NCBI GenBank assembly: GCA_949285425.1
Contig: CASEAJ010000047.1
Coordinates: 52,328-116,327 of the forward strand
DNA from: an uncultured Porphyromonadaceae bacterium
Lineage (GTDB): Bacteria > Bacteroidota > Bacteroidia > Bacteroidales > Paludibacteraceae
Reading direction: 5' to 3'
Length of the DNA stretch: 64,000 nucleotides
Position 1 is the first letter of the stretch. The number at the start of each line of letters is the position of its first letter. This document shows positions 38,801 to 47,083 of the stretch, piece after piece. The notes below the pieces were generated by a model. The model saw only the letters and a program-made list of their open reading frames with translations, searched no databases and was not told where the DNA came from. A program made the translations under genes and the position numbers.

Positions 38801-41800
38801 AGCGGGCGGTTCCGGCCCATCGGTTGTCTCTGCACTGTCGCCCGGCAGGTTGGTCCATCGGTACTTGGTTTCCATTACCAGCCCGTCCGGTGTGGTGGTC
38901 TTGACCGTCCGGTCAAATGCATCATACTCGTATGCTGTTTCTTTGCCGTATATGTCTGTCGAGCCGGTCAGCCGTCCGTCATCATCGTAGACATGGTGTG
39001 TGGTCAGTCCGGTCGGGCCAGTCTCTTGGATCAACCGTCCCGCCGCATCGTACTGGTAAACGGTTGTGTGTGTCTGCGTGGAACTGTAACGCCTGATGCC
39101 GGTAGAAAGCTGAAGCCCCTCTGCACTGTAAGGGGTGATTTCTTCCGACTGCAGCTGGCCGTTGTAGTATGTCTTTTTGTTTTCCACCAATCCTTTCCCG
39201 TTATAAGTGAATGAAATGGAGTTCGATGCGTATACGTTATTTTTGTACTGATAGTCGGTTTTTGAACTGAGTTCACCCAGCAGGTAAAGCGTGTCCGTAT
39301 CGACGTTCCGGTAACGGTAGTCGGTGATTCGCATTACCCCTTCATCGAAGCGGACGGTTTCCTGTACCGGTTGTCCGTAATTGTCGTGTTGATAGAACAA
39401 GTTTACGCTTGTACCTTTCAGTTTGTCGGTTTGCACGGTACTTTTCAGGTCTGCTTTTGCCGTTTTGTCGTCGTTTATTCTGATGTCATACGTGTAAACC
39501 GTGCTTTGCGTGGGCGAGTCCGTCTTTGTCAGCACGCCGAAGTGTGTCGGGTCGAACGTGCTGACCGTGCTTTGGTTGCGCACGGAGTCGGTCACCGTTA
39601 CTTTTTCGAATCCGCAAAAGCCGAGTCCCTGCTTGTGATAAACCCCGTTTTCATAACGGTAGTTTTTGACCTCCAGCACCTCACCCTTGAAATGTTTCCG
39701 CACACCGCTTACCACGACGGAATGGGGAGACAGGTTTTCATAGGGATATTCGGCCTCGGAAGTGAGGTCATACACCCCTTCGTCCAGCTTTTTGTATGAA
39801 AACTCGGTTGTTGCGCCCAGGCTCGACTTTACACCGGTTATCAGCAGGTCCTTGGACAGGTCCACACCGTAGGAAAGACGCACCAGTTCATTGTTCCCGA
39901 CAATCACCAGTTCTCCTTTGCCCACATCCGCGCTCACCCCATTGTCGCTGGCCAATACGCGGCCGGCAGGAAGGCCCATCGGCACGGAAGCCTTGGCTAT
40001 CATGTCCCCTGCCGCAAAGAAATAGGTCTCTCCTCCATTGCCGTACAGGATGGTCAGGTCGCCTTGTCCATCGCCGTTCATGTCTTCGGTGGAGAATGCC
40101 TGTCCGCCCACCAGATCGGCCCATTGCTGTCTTACGGTCTCTTTGCCGTTAGAGAGCAGGAAAACGCTTCTTTCCGCATACAAGTCGCTCCGTCCGTCTC
40201 CGTTGAAGTCGCCGGTCGGATAGTCATGGAGGAAGTTGTCCGGTTCGTTCATGTCGGTGTCTGCCCCCATTTTCATCCATGCCGAAGTGTCCGTATCGTA
40301 TTTCATCAATGCCGCATATCGGTTGGTCTGGGGCCGGTAAAACAGCTCCGTTTGTCCGTCGCCATCAAAGTCGCCCGGCACAATGTACGTCTTGATGGTT
40401 CCCAACTTAAAGGGTCCCGGATACTTCTGTATGCGGACATTAATATCGGAAAATATATTGCCTGTATATGCAGTATGACTGTATATGAATACTTCAAATC
40501 CGTATTCGTCATAAAACGAACGTTCTTCTTTTAAAACGTAAATTTCGGCAAAGGGTTCAAATCGGTTGTCTGTCAGTGAAGAAATGGCTAAAATTTCCAT
40601 GTCGCCATTCCCTGTAAAATTCCCGGTAAAGAACTCTTTCTCAACTAAAAAATCGGAAGTGCTGCCTGTAGGAAAGTAGGTTCCAAACGTTTTGTTGTAC
40701 GACAGCTTGAGCACACCCTGCGCGTCGAAAGTATATACGGAAAAGTCCAGCACGTCATGCGCCCCCGACCGGTAATTGTTCACCCGGACGATTTCATATC
40801 CGGCCGTGTCGTTCAGATTGACACACAAGACGTCCGCCAGACCTTTCCCTGCCGGTATGGAATAGGTTTTCGGATGGTCCAAGTCGGGTCTTATCAGAAT
40901 GGAATCCGTTTCGTTGCAGGGGCTTCCGTTGTAGGGGTCCGACTTGGGATAGACCACGATGCCGGTTGTCTCCGAAGGGCCGAACAGTCCTTTCTTTGCA
41001 TGAAAGTCGGTGTATCCGACAGCCCATGTCTCCGTGGTTTGGTCGAAGGTCGGACGCGGTTGGTTGCTGCCATAACGGAAACGCAGGGGCATGACAAAGT
41101 CGGCCGTGTCGTTTTGCAGCACGAGAGGTCCATCTCCATCTGTTGGGAGGTCGGCCAGTTGCAATGTGTCTGATTCTGTTCCGTCCGATGGCTCGGTCGG
41201 TTGTGTAGAATCTGTCGGTTTGGGTCTGCTCATGTGGATTTCGCTCAGAAACAGATATTGTCCGTTGGAGCGGTAAACCAATGGATAGTTCCGGAAAATG
41301 TCGTCATTGTGCGTGATTTCAATGCGTTGCAACGCACAGTCTGTCGTAACAAACAGCGAATCATTCTCTACATATTCCGTTTCACCGCTAAGCCGGTTGG
41401 TCTTGTATCTTTCTCCTTTCCGAAAACAGACCTTTGTTTTCCCGTAAAAGAAGCGGACGCTCGCTTCCTGGTTTTTGCCGAATGTGATGCGGCTGATGCG
41501 GTAAGCTCCGAAGCTGAAGACATATTCATAGTGTATCGTATTCATCAACAGGTCTGTCAACCGGCTTATCGGGAAATGCAGGGCATCTTTGTTCTTTTCA
41601 GCCTCTTCGAATCCGAAGACGGCGGTTTTGCCGTTGGGATAGTACACCTTGAAATGACTGTACACATATCCGGATGCGTTGTCTTCCGAAGCCCGGAAGA
41701 AAGCTTTGGCCTTGATGTTGCCCGTTTCGCTGCGGTAGCTCACGGAGGAAGGGAAGTTGTTCTGCTCCACAATCAGCCTCCGGCCGTCAAGGTTGAAAGC

Positions 41801-42211
41801 CTCGTTTCCGTCCAGTTCTTGATGCTTGTCCACGGGGAGCATGATGTTGTCGTAATAAATGCTTTTGGCTGTGCGTCTGATTTCCGACAATCCGGACAAC
41901 TGCCAGTCGTTGCCGAACATGCGTTCCGCCTCTGTACTGTTATACATGAGTGACAGATTCGGTTTCATGCCGGCTCCCACATCGGGCATGTCCAATGGCA
42001 CGGTAATGATGGCGGCGCCGTATTCATTTACGGAAGCCTGCATCGGTATTTCCATGACACAGGCATTCTGAGGGGAGTATTCCCGGTCAAAACCATCTCC
42101 CATGTCTTCCCAATAGGTGTCGTATTGGTCTATCGGTGCTATAACCGTTGCGCATAAGTATCCCATCCAGTTCCATGCGGCCAGCATTGTCAAAATGAGT
42201 GTCTTTTTCAT
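35873..42211 (-). CDS. SpvB/Rhs-type polymorphic toxin
   Basis: 2112 residues, with an N-terminal signal peptide (MKKTLILTMLAAWNWMGYLC). Domain order: SpvB/TcB-like N-terminal region (SVNEYGAAIITVPLDMPDVG, KPNLSLMYNS); FG-GAP/VCBS repeats (PGDFDGDGQTELFYR, DFNGDGRSDLYA, DMNGDGQGDLTILYG); many YD/Rhs repeats (YDAAGRLIQETGPTGL, YDEAGRVTTQTDADGN); the Rhs-core end GHEHMPSFGLINMNARLYDP, LTGRFLAPDPYVQ, NPLKYTDPSGE near 1845. Then a variable tip of about 267 residues; its last ~75 (VAGNITGILGAGVTIYQLRI onward) are AT-rich in DNA and have glycine-rich hydrophobic helices, suggesting membrane insertion. Operon with a sorting-domain protein upstream and immunity D downstream. Target and export route inferred. 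Confidence 0.9.
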   Translation of the reverse strand: MKKTLILTMLAAWNWMGYLCATVIAPIDQYDTYWEDMGDGFDREYSPQNACVMEIPMQASVNEYGAAIITVPLDMPDVGAGMKPNLSLMYNSTEAERMFGNDWQLSGLSEIRRTAKSIYYDNIMLPVDKHQELDGNEAFNLDGRRLIVEQNNFPSSVSYRSETGNIKAKAFFRASEDNASGYVYSHFKVYYPNGKTAVFGFEEAEKNKDALHFPISRLTDLLMNTIHYEYVFSFGAYRISRITFGKNQEASVRFFYGKTKVCFRKGERYKTNRLSGETEYVENDSLFVTTDCALQRIEITHNDDIFRNYPLVYRSNGQYLFLSEIHMSRPKPTDSTQPTEPSDGTESDTLQLADLPTDGDGPLVLQNDTADFVMPLRFRYGSNQPRPTFDQTTETWAVGYTDFHAKKGLFGPSETTGIVVYPKSDPYNGSPCNETDSILIRPDLDHPKTYSIPAGKGLADVLCVNLNDTAGYEIVRVNNYRSGAHDVLDFSVYTFDAQGVLKLSYNKTFGTYFPTGSTSDFLVEKEFFTGNFTGNGDMEILAISSLTDNRFEPFAEIYVLKEERSFYDEYGFEVFIYSHTAYTGNIFSDINVRIQKYPGPFKLGTIKTYIVPGDFDGDGQTELFYRPQTNRYAALMKYDTDTSAWMKMGADTDMNEPDNFLHDYPTGDFNGDGRSDLYAERSVFLLSNGKETVRQQWADLVGGQAFSTEDMNGDGQGDLTILYGNGGETYFFAAGDMIAKASVPMGLPAGRVLASDNGVSADVGKGELVIVGNNELVRLSYGVDLSKDLLITGVKSSLGATTEFSYKKLDEGVYDLTSEAEYPYENLSPHSVVVSGVRKHFKGEVLEVKNYRYENGVYHKQGLGFCGFEKVTVTDSVRNQSTVSTFDPTHFGVLTKTDSPTQSTVYTYDIRINDDKTAKADLKSTVQTDKLKGTSVNLFYQHDNYGQPVQETVRFDEGVMRITDYRYRNVDTDTLYLLGELSSKTDYQYKNNVYASNSISFTYNGKGLVENKKTYYNGQLQSEEITPYSAEGLQLSTGIRRYSSTQTHTTVYQYDAAGRLIQETGPTGLTTHHVYDDDGRLTGSTDIYGKETAYEYDAFDRTVKTTTPDGLVMETKYRWTNLPGDSAETTDGPEPPAEAQYAVFNTTYGVVTHDLKSPAGDIITLIVDSVINSCSVCYYDAWGREVRTAELRFDDSWLKQDKQYDSRGRLWKVSLPYKGDTPGGWNTYSYDIYDRPTRIAYASGKEDTWSYSGNRVTSTSEGMSTTRTYNAAGQLTEVSDGGGTIRYTYRPDGQPASVEANGAVTTFAYDEYGRQTSITDPSAGVVQYEYDEAGRVTTQTDADGNVTGFEYDEFDRPLRKFTSELSTDYYYNAYGQPDSIVSDNGTGRSFTYDAIGRTIKERENAPDGKWLEKSMSYDASTGQLTAVTYSVQGEEIGMEKYMHQNGCLTQIKMSRSLRIPVIVGDAGWPVDWEIPPATWPDSLKGPAKSPANIILPTDDPISTTTIWELKAENDLGQPTQVTTGNLTRTYEYDDYGMPTRREVRDTTSQMIFGQAYDFDAATGNLLSRTDLVQQATDHFTYDPLNRLASHTPAHGRTLTFSYADNGNSTERGGDYRLLYEDAAHPYWQTGLETAHAETPVPDELFISSGANGLVKNISSHRQFLAGFTYDTDGRRVKMTLTHLYGGDLAEKYYLGGRYELDTHGEELLYLGGDAYSAPAVYRKEEDGSWKIHYICRDYLGSVCAITDADGQPVAAYSYDAWGNLRDPKTHELLTDQSVLFDRGYTGHEHMPSFGLINMNARLYDPLTGRFLAPDPYVQNPEHTQSYNRYAYALNNPLKYTDPSGERYTYDWDTGLYIDNLWGNLATWNQVYEWLMQNDQLIYLRGNISSGSGGGSPASGGNFGSCGWGGPGPGYSGGRGAGTNHASRNAWGLHPYDFYESGKVYYNLETRQRRYLSPHGWEVGTTLVTESFDGANFSDFYAWLGRTNTVLGFGGYAYSGLEHITANKNRWLGKNGKYYSRNWGGNQWAGSRAGALKAAKMYKVAGNITGILGAGVTIYQLRIGAISGVEAGFDLAFSAIGMTGWGAPLSLVYFGGKFLYETISGEYLFNKPY

Positions 42212-42223
42212 GATGTCATCGTT

Positions 42224-42748
42224 TTATTGTTTGACAATCTTGTAATTTCGGTTTTGCCCATCGACAGACACACAGAGTATATACGTCCCTTGCGGACAGA
42301 CTGACAAATCAATTTCCGTCAACTTTTCCGTGCCTTGTTGCGCGAACAGGCGTTCCCCTTCGAGCGAATAGACGGCAAGTTGCAGGGTGGCATCGCTTTC
42401 TCCCGCCACTTCGACAAGCAGCATGCCCTGCGTGGGGTTGGGGTGGACGGTCACTTGCCACGTGCCCAGCCGGTCGGAAAACGGAACGGATTCGTTTTCT
42501 GAAGGCAGGGAAGGCTTTTCCGACTTTCCCGAGCGGCGTGACGATGCGGATGATGACAACACAATGGTGCGCATGGTGACCCGGCCGGATGCGTCATACG
42601 TGTAACTGAACCGGGCCGGAGATTCGCCGGTTGAACTTGACAGTTGGGGAGGACTGACGTGTGTCGTGTCCGGCACATGACCGGAAACCGGCAGGACAAA
42701 AGAAACAGACGCAAACAGAAGCGCCCAATGAAAACTTTTATTTTTCAT
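42224..42748 (-). CDS. Secreted protein with YD motif and type IX sorting-like tail
   Basis: 174 residues. Signal peptide (MKNKSFHWALLFASVSFVLP, then VSG), a short Rhs-like strand SYTYDASGRVTMRTI near 50, a Ser-rich linker, and from about residue 100 a C-terminal domain HPNPTQGMLLVEVAG, LQLAVYSLEGERLFAQQG, IDLSVCPQGTYILCVSV, ending NYKIVKQ, which has the features of a type IX secretion sorting domain. Twelve bases upstream of rhs, same operon. Perhaps an export companion or surface anchor for the Rhs protein. Confidence 0.8.
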   Translation of the reverse strand: MKNKSFHWALLFASVSFVLPVSGHVPDTTHVSPPQLSSSTGESPARFSYTYDASGRVTMRTIVLSSSASSRRSGKSEKPSLPSENESVPFSDRLGTWQVTVHPNPTQGMLLVEVAGESDATLQLAVYSLEGERLFAQQGTEKLTEIDLSVCPQGTYILCVSVDGQNRNYKIVKQ

Positions 42749-42766
42749 GATTTACGGTAAAATTGG

Positions 42767-42998
42767 TTGTTGAAAAACGGAACTTGTTATCAGGGTAAAC
42801 AGGCACGCAGGTGTCATGCGTGCAACGGAGAAACAGCCCTTGTGGGGGCTACGCGCCATGCCTGGCCGAGGACCCGGCCGGAAGCCATGCGGCCGAATGA
42901 AGGAGTCGATGTTTTCATGATGTTACAGTCTGTATCTAACCGAAAGCAAAGCTATGAAAAACAAAGCAGACCGACAACCGTTCGGATTGATTTTTTAC
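42767..42998 (-). repeat. rhs leader region, duplicated copy 1
   Basis: About 95% identical to 43573-43822. Transcribed as the ~190-base 5' leader of the rhs operon. Contains hairpins, e.g. GCACGCA...TGCGTGC and GGCCGAGGACCCGGCC. One short ORF (34 codons, MKTSTPSFGRMASGRVLG start) is open here but shifted in the other copy, so it is probably not coding. Confidence 0.85.
42947..42978 (-). promoter_or_regulatory. rhs operon promoter
   Basis: -7 box TAGCTTTG (42947-42954), -33-like GTTG 20 bases upstream. Same arrangement in the duplicated leader (43767-43798). Confidence 0.55.
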
Positions 42999-43151
42999 TC
43001 CCGTCAAGCCGGATTTGCAATTAGGCTTTTTCATTCATCAGGATTTGTAATCCGCCAACAAGGTATATGTTTTTCAACAAACACCACTCATCGGTTTGCA
43101 AATCCTTACAATAAATTAGTGGACGGATTGCAAATCCGCCCCAACCGGGGG
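42999..43151. repeat. Island repeat R, copy R5 (full)
   Basis: CCCGTCAAGCCGGATTTGCA to CCCCAACCGGGGG. Lies between the rhs promoter region and the stop of the second immunity-C gene, i.e. on the upstream side of rhs. Confidence 0.9.
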
Positions 43152-43154
43152 ACT

Positions 43155-43568
43155 CTATAAAAAAGAGGATGAAAATATAGATACCCCCAACAGTACGATT
43201 GTTAACACGTAGTAAATGATAGTCTGTTTGTTTTTTCTACGGATGGTTTCTTTTGGATATTGTTTGAATTCCTCCCAGTATTTCTTTATTTTCTTTTTGT
43301 TCAGAAGATATATCAATCCCATAATTGCTGCTAAAGGGATTAAATCCACAACAAAAATATAGGCCCGGTCCGCAAAATAGTCATTAAAATGAGAAAAGAA
43401 AATGACATCAGTTGTTTGCAAGTTGTTTATGGATAAATAAAAAGCAACTATAGTTAAACAATTTATAAGTATTATTACAAAAAAAACACACAAGGCTTTT
43501 CCAAAATCATTGTAGTAATACTCTTTTAGTGAATATAACATGTAAATATAAAACTTTAACGGTTTCAT
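43155..43568 (-). CDS. Immunity protein C paralogue, mosaic copy
   Basis: 137 residues, three membrane helices. From LQTTDVIFFSHFNDYFADRA to the end it matches the protein at 34750-35160 almost residue for residue; DNA identity is near-perfect up to about 43409 (34,750-35,004 in the other copy) and then drops sharply. The ATG is preceded directly by a copy of the rhs leader and promoter, so this immunity gene is expressed like rhs but without a toxin gene. Confidence 0.75.
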   Translation of the reverse strand: MKPLKFYIYMLYSLKEYYYNDFGKALCVFFVIILINCLTIVAFYLSINNLQTTDVIFFSHFNDYFADRAYIFVVDLIPLAAIMGLIYLLNKKKIKKYWEEFKQYPKETIRRKNKQTIIYYVLTIVLLGVSIFSSSFL

Positions 43569-43572
43569 GATT

Positions 43573-43822
43573 TGCGGTAAATTGGGAGATTGAAAAAACA
43601 GGTCTCACTGTCGGTAAACAGGCACGCAAGTGTCATGCGTGCAACGGAGAAACAGCCCTTGTGGGGGGCTACGCGCCATGCCTGGCCGAGGACCCGGCCG
43701 GAAGCCATGCGGCCGAATGAAGGAGTCGATGTTTTCATGATGTTACAGTCTGTATCTAACCGAAAGCAAAGCTATGAAAAACAAAGCAGAGTGCCAACCG
43801 CTCGATTGATTTTTTTACTGTT
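43573..43822 (-). repeat. rhs leader region, duplicated copy 2
   Basis: Second copy of promoter (TAGCTTTG at 43767-43774, GTTG at 43795-43798) plus structured leader, directly before the mosaic immunity gene. One extra G in the G run near 43665 compared with copy 1. Confidence 0.85.
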
Positions 43823-43981
43823 TTCTATAAAAAAAAGGATGTTCGGGAGACTCAAATAGAAAACCATGTTTTCATTTGCTTCTCCGCTCGCTTTTCACTA
43901 TTTTTGTATACTTCATTCATGTATTCTTTTTCGGACGTTTTTCCTTGTGTTTTCCGCATCTTCCTGCAAGCGGAACGGGAC

Positions 43982-44180
43982 ACTTCCTATAGTTTCTTTC
44001 CCGACTTCCTATAGTACGTTTTTTAACACTCATTCTTTTGCTCTTGTTATGTGTTGGCTGTCAGCCGGTTGTTTGCTTGGCAAAGTGATAAAACTAACTA
44101 TAGCACGTTGGGCTACTACCTATAGCACATTGAACAACTAACTATAGGTAGTTGGACGACTTCCTATAGGTGGATTCGAA
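43982..44180. repeat. 22-bp periodic array with CTATAG core
   Basis: Four contiguous 22-bp units start at 44093, 44115, 44137 and 44159; two more at 43982 and 44004. Conserved half ACTWMCTATAG, other half variable. The 67 bases between the two groups are three units plus one base long but not recognisably repeated. Lies between the divergent rhs-leader promoter and the methylmalonyl-CoA operon promoter. Confidence 0.9.
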
Positions 44181-44321
44181 CCCGGCTGTAGTTGTTTGGG
44201 TGTTGTCAGGTCCTTCCATTTAAGGATACAATTTATGGAACCGGCCTTTTGAGAAGGTTTTTCCGACAGGCTGTGCATGCCCCTAATTCACATTAATTGC
44301 TTTAAAACATGTCAAGTTTCG

Positions 44322-44351
44322 TTTGCAGGGAAATAAAAATCCGTATATTTG
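44322..44351 (+). promoter_or_regulatory. Methylmalonyl-CoA operon promoter
   Basis: TTTG (44322-44325), 18 bases, TATATTTG (44344-44351). Leader of about 90 bases before mce. Confidence 0.7.
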
Positions 44352-44450
44352 TGCTTCGTAAAAAACCGGCATGACTGATTACGTTGTTCTTTTTTAAACG
44401 GTTATCGGTTTGACGGGAATGTTGATAGAACTTTTTAAACAGAAAATCGT

Positions 44451-44864
44451 ATGAAACTTACTCACATTGAACATTTGGGAATTGCAGTCAAAAGCCTGGA
44501 TGAAGCGATTCCTTTTTATGAAAACATTTTGGGGTTGAAGTGTTACGCCGTTGAAGAAGTGGCGGAACAAAAAGTGCGCACGGCCTTTTTCAAGATAGGA
44601 CAGACGAAAATAGAATTGCTTGAAGCGACGGACCCCGAGAGTGCCATTGCCAAGTTCATTGACAAGAAGGGAGAAGGCATACAGCATGTGGCATTTGCGG
44701 TAGAAGGCTTGCAGGAAAACCTGGATGAACTGGCCGGCAAGGGCATCCGCCTGATTGATGCCAATCCTCGCAAAGGTGCGGAAGGACTGAACATTGCGTT
44801 TGTGCATCCGAAGTCGACTTTCGGCGTGCTGACCGAACTGTGCGAAAATCCGAACAAAGAGTAA
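44451..44864 (+). CDS. mce: Methylmalonyl-CoA epimerase
   Basis: Interconverts (2R)- and (2S)-methylmalonyl-CoA between mutase and decarboxylase in the succinate-propionate pathway. 137 residues, vicinal-oxygen-chelate fold: THIEHLGIAVKSLDEAIPFY with metal His, KIELLEATDPES, GIQHVAFAVEGL with the second His, FVHPKSTFGVLTELCE with the catalytic/metal Glu. First gene of the operon; the gap of 292 bases to mmdA holds only a small hairpin around 45065-45100. Confidence 0.95.
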   Translation: MKLTHIEHLGIAVKSLDEAIPFYENILGLKCYAVEEVAEQKVRTAFFKIGQTKIELLEATDPESAIAKFIDKKGEGIQHVAFAVEGLQENLDELAGKGIRLIDANPRKGAEGLNIAFVHPKSTFGVLTELCENPNKE

Positions 44865-45156
44865 GTCGGTGTGTCATAACGGGCATTTGCGGCATTGATT
44901 CCGACATTTGGCTTCGGCTGCGTACAAAGTGCGCTTCATTGTCAGCAAGTCTCTGCGTCTCTGCGCCTTGCAGCTTACCCGTTCTGATACGTCTTGTTGA
45001 AAAAAGAGAGTGTGTGTTGATACACCTCCAAGTCCGCTTTTCCGGGGGAAATGCAACAGGACCGTGCAGCCGGTTTCGTTTCTTTTTTGAAAAACCGAAT
45101 GTGCTGCCGGTTCATCAAACAGATAAAAACCAAACTAAAAATCCAAATTGAAAAAG

Positions 45157-46716
45157 ATGGAAAATAAAGAAAAAGTAAAGAAACTCATCGATTTACGCGT
45201 TGAGGCTAAATTGGGAGGAGGAGAAAAACGTATAGCTTCCCAACATGCAAAGGGGAAATATACAGCCCGTGAACGTATTGACATGCTGTTGGATGAAGGC
45301 AGCTTTGAAGAACTCGATATGTTTGTGACGCACCGCTGTCATAACTTCGGCATGGAAAAGGATAAGTTCTTGGGTGATGGGGTGGTTACCGGCCATGGTA
45401 CGATTGATGGACGTACGGTGTTTGTGTACGCCCAGGACTTTACGGTTTTCGGCGGCTCGTTGTCGGAAACAATGGCTTTGAAAATCTGCAAGGTGATGGA
45501 TATGGCCATGAAGATGGGTGCCCCGATAATCGGCATTAACGACTCGGGAGGTGCCCGCATTCAGGAAGGTGTGAACGCACTGGCCGGTTTTGCCGAAATT
45601 TTTGAACGCAATATTCTGGCGTCGGGTGTGGTTCCGCAGATTTCGGCCATTTACGGACCTTGTGCCGGAGGAGCCGTTTATTCTCCTGCACTTACCGACT
45701 TTATCTTGATGACCGAAAACACCAGCTACATGTTCGTTACCGGACCGAAGGTGGTGAAGTCGGTTACTGGCGAGGACATTTCGACCGAAGACCTGGGAGG
45801 TGCAAGCATGCACACCAAGAAATCGGGTGTGGCACAGTTCAAGGTAGAAACGGAAGAAGAAGGCATGATGCTTATCCGCAAGCTGCTTTCCTATCTGCCG
45901 CAGAACAACCTGGAAGAAGCTCCGCTTTTCAACACGAACGACCCGATTGACCGCATGGAGGATTCTTTGAACGAGATTATTCCCGACAACCCGAACAAGC
46001 CTTATGATGTGAAGGATGTGATACATGCCATTGTCGACAACGAAGAGTTCCTGGAAGTGCACCGTTTCTTTGCCAAGAACGTGGTGGTGGGCTTTGCCCG
46101 TTTCAACGGACAGTCTACGGGTATCATAGCCAACCAGCCCAACTTCATGGGGGGTGTGCTTGACTGCGACGCTTCGCGCAAGGCGGCACGTTTTGTGCGT
46201 TTCTGCGATGCGTTCAACATCCCGATTCTTACGCTGGTGGATGTTCCCGGATTCTTGCCCGGTTCTTCACAGGAATACCAGGGTATCATTACCCACGGAG
46301 CCAAACTGATGTTTGCTTATGGTGAAGCGACGGTGCCCAAGGTTACGGTGACTTTGCGCAAGTCATACGGAGGAGCTCACTGTGTGATGAGCAGCAAGCA
46401 GCTTCGCGGTGACTTCAACTATGCATGGCCGACGGCCGAAATTGCCGTGATGGGGGCTTCGGGTGCCATAGAAGTGCTTGAAGGACGTACCATTGTCAAA
46501 ATGGAAAACGCCGAAGAAAAGGCTCAGTTCATAGCCGACAAGACCGCTGAATACAACACGGCATTTGCCAATCCGTACAATGCGGCTTCGTATGCTTACA
46601 TTGATGACGTGATTGAACCGCGCAACACCCGTTTCCGCGTCATCCGTGCATTCCAGGCATTGCAGACGAAAAAACTGGCCAATCCGTTGAAGAAACATAG
46701 TAATATACCTTTATAG
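45157..46716 (+). CDS. mmdA: Methylmalonyl-CoA decarboxylase carboxyltransferase subunit
   Basis: 519 residues from ATG 45157 (TTG three codons earlier is weaker). Carboxyltransferase fold of acyl-CoA carboxylases: [29 protein letters not shown] oxyanion loop, [20 protein letters not shown], and in the C-half [18 protein letters not shown] plus [14 protein letters not shown]. Moves the carboxyl from methylmalonyl-CoA to biotin on the carrier protein. With the following subunits it forms a sodium-pumping decarboxylase that makes propionyl-CoA; a biotin-carboxylase gene is absent, favouring decarboxylase over propionyl-CoA carboxylase. Confidence 0.95.
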   Translation: MENKEKVKKLIDLRVEAKLGGGEKRIASQHAKGKYTARERIDMLLDEGSFEELDMFVTHRCHNFGMEKDKFLGDGVVTGHGTIDGRTVFVYAQDFTVFGGSLSETMALKICKVMDMAMKMGAPIIGINDSGGARIQEGVNALAGFAEIFERNILASGVVPQISAIYGPCAGGAVYSPALTDFILMTENTSYMFVTGPKVVKSVTGEDISTEDLGGASMHTKKSGVAQFKVETEEEGMMLIRKLLSYLPQNNLEEAPLFNTNDPIDRMEDSLNEIIPDNPNKPYDVKDVIHAIVDNEEFLEVHRFFAKNVVVGFARFNGQSTGIIANQPNFMGGVLDCDASRKAARFVRFCDAFNIPILTLVDVPGFLPGSSQEYQGIITHGAKLMFAYGEATVPKVTVTLRKSYGGAHCVMSSKQLRGDFNYAWPTAEIAVMGASGAIEVLEGRTIVKMENAEEKAQFIADKTAEYNTAFANPYNAASYAYIDDVIEPRNTRFRVIRAFQALQTKKLANPLKKHSNIPL

Positions 46717-46720
46717 TTTT

Positions 46721-47083
46721 ATGGTTATGAACGTATTGAATATGGTTTCAATGACAATGAGCGACATCCTTGTGGCGTCGTTGCTGGGTATTCTAATTGT
46801 GTTTGTGGCCTTGGTGCTGTTGGTGCTGGCGTTTAAGCTGACCGGTCATTTGAGCATGAAAACGACCAAGAAGCGCATAGTGAAGAACCCTGACATTCCG
46901 AACGATGCGATTGTGCCGACAGATATAGCCGGAGCGGAAATCGCCGCCATATCAATGGCTTTGCACTTGTTCCTGGACGATGTGCACGATAAGGAAAGCA
47001 ACGTCATTACGATTAAGCGTATAGAAAGACGCTATTCTCCGTGGAATTCTAAAATTTATGGACTAACAAATTTGAACAGGTAA
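46721..47083 (+). CDS. Decarboxylase small membrane subunit (OadG/MmdD-like)
   Basis: 120 residues. One membrane helix near the N-terminus (LVASLLGILIVFVALVLLVL) then a soluble tail; OadG/delta subunits anchor the soluble and membrane parts of the complex. Four bases after mmdA; its stop is followed directly by the biotin carrier start. ATG 46727 (MNVLNM) is a possible alternative start. Confidence 0.85.
   Translation: MVMNVLNMVSMTMSDILVASLLGILIVFVALVLLVLAFKLTGHLSMKTTKKRIVKNPDIPNDAIVPTDIAGAEIAAISMALHLFLDDVHDKESNVITIKRIERRYSPWNSKIYGLTNLNR

Noticed and set aside
42780..42925. 34-codon leader peptide gene before rhs
   Set aside because: Frame is broken by one extra G in the second leader copy, so coding conservation is not supported.
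42767..43024. Plus-strand ORF of about 85 codons in the leader repeat (also 43590-43859)
   Set aside because: Lies antisense to the rhs leader in both copies, with no recognisable protein; repeats of DNA explain its duplication.
44165..44185. tRNA T-arm-like sequence (GGGTTCGAATCC on the minus strand)
   Set aside because: The stem does not close with its 3' side and no anticodon or acceptor arms fit; it falls in the last unit of the 22-bp array. A tRNA-end attachment remnant is possible but unsupported.
45148..45156. TTG start for mmdA
   Set aside because: ATG three codons downstream gives the family's normal N-terminus.
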